Source of the DNA: Chlorocebus sabaeus | Taxonomy: Eukaryota; Chordata; Mammalia; Primates; Cercopithecidae | Reading direction: 5' to 3' | Assembly: GCF_047675955.1 (NCBI RefSeq) | Contig: NC_132911.1 | Location: 75,487,133 to 75,551,132 of the forward strand | Length of the DNA: 64,000 bases | Shown: one piece after another, positions 56,736 through 64,000 of the stretch | Layout of the letters: each line of letters begins with the position of its first letter | How positions within the stretch are numbered: position 1 is the first letter of the stretch | Position numbers and translations under genes: made by a program | The notes under the pieces: generated by a model | The model's database searches: none | What the model was told of the DNA's origin: nothing | What the model saw: the letters and a program-made list of their open reading frames with translations, nothing else

Positions 56736-57715
56736 TGTAATATACATAGATGGCAAATAAGCATATAAGATGCTCCATATCACATGTTATCAGGGAAACA
56801 CAAATTAAAACAATGAAAAACCACTACACACCTATTAGAATGGCCAAAATCTAGAAATATCTATTAGAATAGCCAAAGTCTGGAACACTGAATACCAAAT
56901 GTTGGCGGGGATGCAGAGCAACGGGAACTCTCATTCATTTCTGGTTGGAATGCAAAATGGCACAGCCACTTTGGAAGACAGTTTGGCAGTTTCTTAGAAA
57001 ACTAAACATACTCTTACCATAAGACCCAGAAATCATGCTACTTGGTGTTTATCCAACAGAGTTGAAAACTGATGTTCACACAAAAATCTGCCCACAGATG
57101 TTTATAGCAGCTTTTATTCATAATTGCCCAAACTTGGAAGCAGCTAAGATGTCCTTCAGTAAGTGAATGAATAAACAAACTACAGTACATCTAGACAATG
57201 GCCTATTATTCAGCACTCAAAAGAAATAAAGTATCAAGCCATGCAAAACTATGGAGGAATCTTATATATTACTAAGTGACATTACTAAAAGGCTATACAC
57301 TATATTATTCCAACTATATGACATTCTGGGAGAGGCAAAATTTTGGATACAGAAAAGAGATCAGTGGTGGCCAGGTACTGGAGAGAGGAGGAGGGTTGAA
57401 GAGGCAGAACACAGAGGATTTTTAGAGCAGTGAAACTACTCTGTAAGATACTAAAAGGGGGGATATATATCATTATACATTCATCCAAATTCATAAAATG
57501 CACATCACCAAGAGTAGATCCTGATGTAAACTGTGGCTTTGGGTGATTATGGCTATCAATGTAGTTTCAATTGTAATGAATATGCCCCTCCAGTGGGGGA
57601 TGTTGATATGAATAATTAGGGAGGCTATGCAAGTATGGGAAATCTCTCTACCTTCCTCTTAATTTAGGTTCCTTATTTGCTGTAAACCTAAAACTGCTCT
57701 AAAATAAAAGGAAGC
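56736..57715 (+). mobile_element. L1M 3' end (L1MB-like)
   Basis: 'gggaaacacaaattaaaaca', 'gttggcggggatgcagagca', 'ggaatgcaaaatggcacagc', 'gtttatagcagcttttattc', 'gccatgcaaaactatggagg', 'gatcagtggtggccaggtac' and the end 'tgctctaaaataaa' follow L1MB order over about 1 kb. Confidence 0.9.
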
Positions 57716-57812
57716 ATGTAGACATTTAAAAGTTCATAACTTATTACAAAGCATAAAGTCCAAAAGATAATACTCAGATTTCTTAGATCCCCATGAACTG
57801 ACTTTGTTCAGG

Positions 57813-57848
<36 letters not shown>

Positions 57849-58335
57849 GAGATAATGTACTTTTGCCTGCTCTCCAAAGGTGATCATTGTTTAGCTCTTA
57901 AATGTTAAAAAATTAAATATTTTTCGTAATTATTTCTCACATTTTCTCATGACCTCTAAGAAGTTCTGTGTCTAACAGGAAAATTGTGCTAAATAAAATA
58001 ATTGGCCTATGTGGCCATAGATCCAGAAATAAAAATATTTATCTAAACCTTATGTGGAAAACAGAATAAAATTTTCCCTGTTGTATTGGTTGATTGACCA
58101 AAAGGGACATCATTAATCACTTTGTTCATGGTTTTGGAGACTTCTAGTATGTGAGACAGCTTCAAAACAAAATTAGCTGGCATTTTTTTTTCATTCAGTT
58201 ACAATACAAAAACATTTACGCACTTGCACCTCCAAATTAATAATACGCTGTACATTTCCCAAGGACACGAATTGCATCCCTTACAGTTTCTGGATTCCCA
58301 TCCAGTGATAATGTGATGATGACGATGATAATAAT
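57716..58335. other. Unassigned DNA with a 30-base T run
   Basis: T homopolymer at 57816-57845; GAT/AAT trinucleotide-rich text at 58312-58345. No gene seen. Confidence 0.55.
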
Positions 58336-58345
58336 AAAGATGATG

Positions 58346-58653
58346 GGCCGGGCGCGGTGGCTCAAACCTGTAATCCCAGCACTTTGGGAGGCCGAGACGG
58401 GCGGATCATGAGGTCAGGAGATCGAGACCATCCTGGCTAACACGGTGAAACCCCGTCTCTACTAAAAAAAAAACACAAAAAACTAGCCGGGCGAGGTGGC
58501 GGGCGCCTGTAGTCCCCGCTACTCGGGAGGCTGAGGCAGGAGAATGGCGTAAACCCGGGAGGCGGAGCTTGCAGTGAGCTGAGATCCGGCCACTGCACTC
58601 CAGCCCGGGCGACAGAGCAAGACTCCGCCTCAAAAAAAAAAAAAAAAAAAAAA
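58346..58653 (+). mobile_element. AluYRa-type, full length, young
   Basis: Full-length and close to consensus, starting 'ggccgggcgcggtggctcaa'. It has variants I know from Old World monkey AluYRa: 'aaactagccgggcgaggtgg', 'agaatggcgtaaacccggga', 'gagatccggccactgcactc' and 'cagcccgggcgacagagc'. The tail is 22 A. The direct repeat 'aaagatgatg' (58336-58345, 58651-58660) marks the insertion. This is the best taxonomic marker in the window. Confidence 0.95.
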
Positions 58654-58789
58654 GATGATGATGAGGGTGCTCACTTGCTCTTGAGTGTTAAAAAAATAAC
58701 TATTGATTAGATAGCAACTAATAACTGAAGTGGAAACTTAAAAAAATCGAAAGATTGATGGTGGTTTTGCACTGTAAGATGTGTCTCTT

Positions 58790-58930
58790 AGCCATGCACA
58801 GTGGCTTACACCTGTAACCCCAGCAATTTGGGCGGCTGTGGCCAGAGGATAGCTTGAACCCAGGAGTTTGAGACCAGTGTGGGTAGCATGGGGGGGCCTC
58901 ATCTCTGCAATCAAAAAGATTAATCAATAA
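58790..58930 (+). mobile_element. FLAM / AluJ left monomer
   Basis: 'agccatgcacagtggcttac', 'aacccaggagtttgagacca' and an A/T-rich tail. Only the left monomer is present and it is strongly diverged, so it is an old monomeric or truncated Alu. Confidence 0.85.
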
Positions 58931-59129
58931 ATAAAATTTATCTCTTAAAGATTTAAAATTCCTCTAGGGCTTAGAGTAAGAAAGCCATTACGGTGAAATT
59001 GGAAGTAGTAGAATCGATTGTTTGAAGCACATAGCCTTACCTAAAATTTTCCCAAATAACTGCATGTTTGTAGCCTCCTATAAGGAGGATGGTGCTGAGT
59101 ACCTTGGAAATTTCCCTCCTAACTGGAAA

Positions 59130-60310
59130 TACCTCTAATCCAAACAGGATCCCACAGAGGGAAGCCTACTTCCAAACGCCTCAGCCAGAACCAGAACTTC
59201 TTCCAGAGACTGGTCAGGACCCCTGTAATCCTGGTCCTGGTTCCTAGAGAAGCTGACAACCAGATAGAGCCAGAAATGCCACTGCCATGGCAGCCCATCA
59301 GCGGCTACAGGAGATATAGAAGTCTGTCTGGCTTATCTTTATGCTGGACCTGGGGATAGTGCTTCTCTGGAGTTTATTCATGGTCTCCACCAAGTACTTC
59401 ACAAACCACCTGGACTAGTTCCAAAATGTATTGTGCATTACACTTAGCTTAGCAGGTATGCCCACGGCCTTGTCTACTTCCTTGGTGCCCTGCCTGGGGT
59501 AGGCATTCCTTGTACCATCTGTAAACATGTCCTGACCCTATGTGTTACACTGTTCTTTTTTTTTTTTTTTTTTTTTTTTGAGATGGAGTTTCACTCCTGT
59601 TGCCCAGGCTGGAGTGCAATGGCACAGTCTTGGCTCACCGCAACCTCCGCCTCCTGGGTTCAAGCAATTCTCCTGCCTCAGCCTTATGAGTAGCTGGGAT
59701 TACAGGCATGTGCCACCATGCCCAGTTAATTTTGTATTTTTAGTAGAGATGAGGTTTCTCTGGGTTGGTCTGGCTGGTCTCTAACTCCCAACCTCAGGTG
59801 ATCCACCTGCCTCGGCCTCCCAAAGTGCTGGGATTACAGGCGTGAGCCACCGAGCCTGGCCTACACTGTTCTTTTCTTGCCTCAACTGCTTCCTTCTCAA
59901 GGAAATGCCCTAGTTCCTGTGGACTCTAAGGCCCCAGTGGCCATCCTAGTGTTGTGAGTACTCACAGCCATCCTGGTAAAAGGGCAGCTGAAGGCCTGAT
60001 GTCCATCATCACTTTGTTCAGGGCCATCCTGCAGGACCACTGCATGGCCTCCACATCGTGAGTGGCCAGCATCTGGCAGAGATAGTCACATTCCTGGCCA
60101 TGATCAGGTTGGTATGGCTCTTTTCTCCTCATCACCTGCTGGTACCAGGCTGGAATTCTGCTGCTACAAAGAGCAGCTCAGGGTCAAAGGCCCTAGAGAA
60201 CAGACAGTAGAGATGAGCCTTATTTGTCCAGGAGACTCAGCATTGACAGAAAGGAGTATGAGATTTCAGCTCCATCCAGCATGTTTTCTTCAAGAACTCA
60301 TAATGATGGC
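59130..60310 (+). pseudogene. Candidate processed pseudogene of a membrane protein (unidentified)
   Basis: This stretch is GC-richer than its surroundings and reads like decayed coding DNA. From the ATG at 59288, one frame gives MAAHQRLQEI, a stop, then KSVWLIFMLDLGIVLLWSLF and VSTKYFTNHLD, another stop, and then further hydrophobic text with more stops. The pattern (a transmembrane-like segment followed by a short loop) suggests a multi-pass membrane protein. An Alu has inserted at 59560-59861. Coding-like text continues after it, for example RKEYEISAPSSMFSSRTHND just before a stop near 60308. I see no introns and do not recognise the parent. It could instead be an unfamiliar repeat. Confidence 0.4.
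59560..59861 (-). mobile_element. AluS-type, antisense, with target-site duplication
   Basis: A T tail leads into 'gagatggagtttcactcctg', and both monomers are complete to 'gagccaccgagcctggc'. The direct repeat 'tacactgttctttt' (59546-59559 and 59862-59875) shows a clean insertion into the pseudogene-like segment. Confidence 0.97.
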
Positions 60311-60311
60311 T

Positions 60312-60708
60312 GATTCAGACAGGGTTCTCCAAAGATACAGAATCAATTGGAGATTTTATATACATAAAAAGTATTAAGATCCTGGCTAATATGATCATGG
60401 GGGCTGGCAAATCCAAAATTTGTAGGTCAGTCCAGTAGACAAGAAACTCAGGGAGGACTTTCATGTTATAGTCTTGAAGCAGGACTCCTTCTTCTCTGGG
60501 AAACCTGAGTTTTTGCCCTTAAGACCTTCAACTGATTGGATGAGACCCACCCCCTCAACTGAAAGTAATCTTGACTTAAAACAAGTGATCACAGATGTGT
60601 ATGTTAATCACATCTATAAAATATTTTCACAATGCCTAGACTAGTGTTTGCCCAAACAACTGCTCGCCATAGTTGAGCTAAGTTGACACATGCAATTAAA
60701 CCATCACA
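60312..60708. mobile_element. Medium-reiteration interspersed repeat (family not assigned)
   Basis: 'cagacagggttctccaaaga', 'gggggctggcaaatccaaaa', 'aagaccttcaactgattgga', 'tgagacccaccccctcaact', and the end 'aagttgacacatgcaattaa' with 'accatcaca' form a familiar primate/mammalian repeat whose name I cannot state with confidence. 'cataatga' and 'cacaatga' at its edges might be its target duplication. Confidence 0.65.
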
Positions 60709-61417
60709 ATGACCATCCTCAGGAAAATTATTACCCTCTCTATCAGCTGTGTCCTTGCTGTTACCATTGAAGCCTTCCAGGCTGGAACTACTGAGATTAT
60801 TTCTGGCATCGTAGACACTATTGCCTGAGTAATTACTTTGTAAAAATGAAACAGATTGGCCATGGAATGAAAAGTCCATGTGGGGCCTTAACAAGCCAGA
60901 GATGAAGAATAAGAATCTGTTGATATTTCTCTATATTTGTCCAAAGAGGTACAGCTGTAAAAGAATCTTGTGGACATGACTAGTCAGTGGCAGAAAAGTG
61001 CATGCTTTGGCATAAGGCATGATAGGTCAATGGGTCCTATCACAGCATTAAGGAAATGTCCTTCAAGACCTTCTCTGGTTTCATTCTCACCAGGAAGGCC
61101 CTTTGATTCTGGGAGGCAGAATTCCTGGATAGTTAACAAGAATATCTGTTCCCACAAAAATATATGCAGTCATAAGAAACTAGTAAATATATTTCCCTGT
61201 ACAGGTCAATTAAATGTGTATTTAACTACTAGGATTCTGACAAATACCCCAAGACGTCACTGTCCCCAAATGCACTGATTATTAAAGTTCTAAACTCCCA
61301 CAAGAAAATGCACCTAGTTTCAGCCACCAGTATTACCCAATTTTACTACACAAAGTATGGGGAAGGAGATTCCCTAAACTCATTAGAATTCATTAAACTT
61401 ATTCTATTTTCATGAAT
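60709..61417. other. Unassigned DNA
   Basis: 60709-60870 has coding-like texture in more than one frame and might be further pseudogene sequence beyond the repeat, but I cannot support it. Nothing else seen. Confidence 0.4.
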
Positions 61418-62635
61418 AATCATGTGTTGCTTAAAAATGAGGATACATTCTGAGAAATACATCATTAGGCAATTTCGTCAGTGTGAAAACACTATAGAGT
61501 GTACTTACACAAACCTAGATGGCACAGACTACACATCTAAGACTACACTATACATCTCAGCTAGCTGGCATATCCTATTGCTTCTAGGCTACAAACCTGC
61601 ACAGTATGTTACTGTACTGAATACAGTAGCCAATTATAACACAATAATATTTCTATATCTAAACATAGAAAAGGTACTGTAAAAACAGGATAAAAGATTT
61701 ACAATGTTACACCTGTATAGAGCACTCACTACAAATAGAGGCTGCAGGACTGGCAGTGGCTCTGGGTAAGTCCGTGAGCTGTAGACTTTATAAATACGAT
61801 ATACTTCGGCTATATGGCATTTATTAATTTTCTTTAATAATAAATTAAACTTAGGTTACTGCAACTTTCTCACTTTATAAACTTAAAAATTTTTAGAACT
61901 TTGATACTTTTGTAATAATACTTAGGATAAACTACACATTTTACAGCTGTACAAAAAATATTTTCTTTATTTCCTTCTATAAGCTGTTTTCTATTAAAGA
62001 GTTTTTTTTTTTTTTTAGATTTTTTCTTTGAAAACAAAGACACAGACACATTAACCCAGGCCTACACAGGGCCAGGAGCATCAATATCACGGTCTTCCAT
62101 TTTCACATCTTGTCCCTCTGGAGGGACATCGGGGCAATAATACGCATGCAGCCGTCATCTCCTCTGATGACAATGCCTTCTTCTGGAGACCTCCTGAAGG
62201 ACCTGCCTGAGGCTGTTTTACAGTTAACTTCATATGTATGTGTATATATATGTATACATACATGTATATGCATTGTGTATACATGTAAAGTTTTATACAT
62301 ATATACATGTATATGTGTATATATATGTAGGAGTACACTCTAAAATAATTATAAAAAGCAAATAAACCATGATAGTCATGTATTATCATAATCACGTTTT
62401 TATGCCATATATAATTGTACATGCTATATTTTCATATGACTAGCAGTGCAGGAGGTTTGTTTACAGCAGCATTACCCCCAACACATGAGGAATATGTCAT
62501 GCCACTATGTTATAAAGGCTACAATGTCTTAGGTGATAGGAATTTTTCAACTCCATCATAATCTTACAGGACTGCTATGTGGTCCTTTGATTTCTATACT
62601 GTCATTATGTGGCATGTGACTGTATTTAATTTCAT
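61418..62635 (+). mobile_element. Tigger-related DNA transposon, long copy with transposase remnant
   Basis: The left end 'catgtgttgcttaaaaatga' followed by 'ggatacattctgagaaatac' and 'gtgtacttacacaaacctag' opens the element. The right end is 'gtggcatgtgactgta'. At 62040-62220 the minus strand has coding-like text (a tail such as SFRRSPEEG … RDKM and a stop), probably the C-terminus of the transposase. The element therefore keeps more interior than the short relative at 39646. An AT/TG tract (62228-62335) lies inside. It is dead. Confidence 0.75.
62228..62335. repeat. (TATG)n/(TACA)n low-complexity tract
   Basis: Alternating TATG, TATA and CATG units of self-complementary character inside the Tigger relative. 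The short reading frames through it are artefacts. Confidence 0.92.
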
Positions 62636-63189
62636 TTGTTTATTCATTCCTTACTCCCTTTCCTACTCATAAGTTGTCTCATCCAGACTAAGATTAACTT
62701 ACCCCCAAAACCATAAAGCTCTCTAGGCTATCCTGAGTCATTTACCCATCTAGTCAGTCTAGAATTTATCTTTTAGTCTTAGCACTTGGTTCTGTCTTAG
62801 TCAGTAACCATGCAAAGCTGTATGCAAGCTGAGTCCTGCAAAAAGGCACTTGGGCCAAGTGATCTAGAGAGGAGGCTGAAATCCAGCCAGACAGTGCTCC
62901 ACTTGCTAAGTCATGTGACCAGCCATGGGCTTTTTCAGCTGCCAGCCAGTGCCCTTTTTGTAACTGGTCTTTCCAGAGCAGGTACCTTTCTTTAACTAAT
63001 GCAGAGTTCCTGGTGAGCTTGCAATGGCTGTACCCTGCATCCCACTCCCCCTCTCCACCTACTTTAAAGCAGACAGTCTCTTTAACAGGTCGGCCACATC
63101 TCCACTGACTAAGGCATCATTTCTGTGAGTGGATTTTCCCTGGAATCTAATGGACAGACACAGTACCCATATCATTGCTTAATTCTGTG
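62636..63189. other. Unassigned DNA
   Basis: No gene or repeat recognised. Confidence 0.5.
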
Positions 63190-63370
63190 GTTCTAAACAG
63201 TACCACCCAAAGGGGCAATTTGAAAATTTGTGGCAGTGGCTTTTGGGTTCTCACAGTAATTAGGAGCAGTACTGGCTTCAGCGAGCAGATGCCAGTCCCC
63301 CTGCAGTGTCTAGAGTAGTCCAGCACCATGCATAATCACCCCTCATCCTGCATGACTTTCAAACGTCCTG
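63190..63370 (+). mobile_element. MER20-like hAT element
   Basis: 'gtggttctaaacagtaccac', 'ccaaaggggcaatttgaaaa', a 'tttgggttctcacagtaatt' block and 'catcctgcatgactttcaaa' follow MER20 order. Confidence 0.6.
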
Positions 63371-63389
63371 TCCATTTTCACAGATATGA

Positions 63390-63500
63390 AAAGCTCATTC
63401 ATATGGGACTTAATATATGTCTACTGTGTGCTAAACACTGTTTCAGGTGGTCTGGGTGAATAACATTCTCGGCTCTCTGGGACTTACAAAAACGTATTTT
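63390..63500 (-). mobile_element. L2 3' end, antisense
   Basis: 'tatgtctactgtgtgctaaa' then 'cactgtttcaggtggtctgg' and 'gctctctgggacttacaaaa' is the reverse L2 terminus. Confidence 0.55.
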
Positions 63501-64000
63501 AATTTTCTGAGACTGGAACTTAACTCAATTTTACATTGAGCAGAAAGTTATTTTGCATTGTTTTAAAATATGATAGTATGTTTTTCTGAAATGCAACCAC
63601 CATGCAAATCAAGGGAAGATTGTAATTTTTGTTCTGAAGTCCACCAAGAATTGTTCACTATATCAGAAAGCCACATCATTAGTTGCCTCACTCCTCATGA
63701 CAGCTATACCACCAGGATAGCACACCTATTCAGTCCATGTTTGTAGCTGTAGCACTGACAGAGACCCTAGGACCAGGCAAACATTTGACTCCATTAAGCT
63801 CTCTCACATAGCCGAGTTCAGACATTTAAATTCAGAAAGAGATGTTGTTTTATTATAAATGGCTTTCCTTTAGAGTTCCAGCTACATTTTAGTTAGAGTA
63901 TTATATTATTGTTGTTGTTGTTTTAATGTGTGTGTGGTTGATTATATTATCAATGAATCTTACTTCAAGATGGCATATGTGATGTAATGTACCTTTCTTC
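63501..64000. other. Unassigned DNA with a short (TTG)n run
   Basis: (TTG)n at 63908-63923 followed by a (TG)n stretch at 63929-63938. No gene seen up to the window edge. Confidence 0.5.

Noticed and set aside
62087..62422. 111-codon Tyr/Ile-rich frame on the minus strand
   Set aside because: Its N-terminal half is the TATG/TACA low-complexity tract; only the C-terminal tail is of interest, as a transposase remnant.
1..64000. A previously undescribed biological system
   Set aside because: Apart from the EYA1 3' end, everything I can read is repeats, decayed sequence or unassigned non-coding DNA. No gene cluster or organised array supports a new system.

Overview
This is nuclear genomic DNA from a primate, most likely an Old World monkey. 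It is densely packed with primate and mammalian repeats (Alu, L1, L2, MIR, MER/Tigger transposons, LTRs). The youngest Alu, near 58.35 kb, carries variants that I associate with the cercopithecoid AluYRa lineage rather than human AluY. No rRNA, tRNA, CRISPR or prokaryotic gene structure is visible.

Only one real protein-coding gene is supported: the 3' end of EYA1 (eyes absent homolog 1) on the + strand. Positions 1-7323 are the last part of its final intron. A splice acceptor at 7322-7323 opens the terminal exon. The exon codes for the last 26 residues of the EYA domain and a stop (7324-7404), followed by a 3' UTR of about 1.9 kb that ends just past an AATAAA at 9281.

From about 9.3 kb to 64 kb I see no intact gene. 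By knowledge of human 8q13.3, this is the large intergenic interval downstream of EYA1, where regulatory DNA rather than coding DNA is expected. Its main structures are:
- a three-layer nested insertion at 11.8-14.9 kb (a MIR split by a Tigger2-type DNA transposon, itself split by a 5'-truncated antisense L1);
- a perfect 72-bp tandem duplication at 15.56 kb;
- a second, older L1 fragment at 40.66-42.31 kb;
- two Tigger-related transposons of one family (39.65 and 61.42 kb);
- a MaLR solo LTR with its 5-bp target duplication (55.4 kb);
- a stretch at 59.1-60.3 kb that resembles a broken processed pseudogene of a membrane protein.

Repeat subfamily names come from recalled consensus sequences, without any search, so they are family-level calls. 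Edges of old repeats (L2, MIR, L1M) are approximate to some tens of bases. I found no evidence of a novel biological system. The items most worth checking are the nested insertion, the tandem duplication, the pseudogene candidate, the G-rich intronic minisatellite and a CTCF-like motif.
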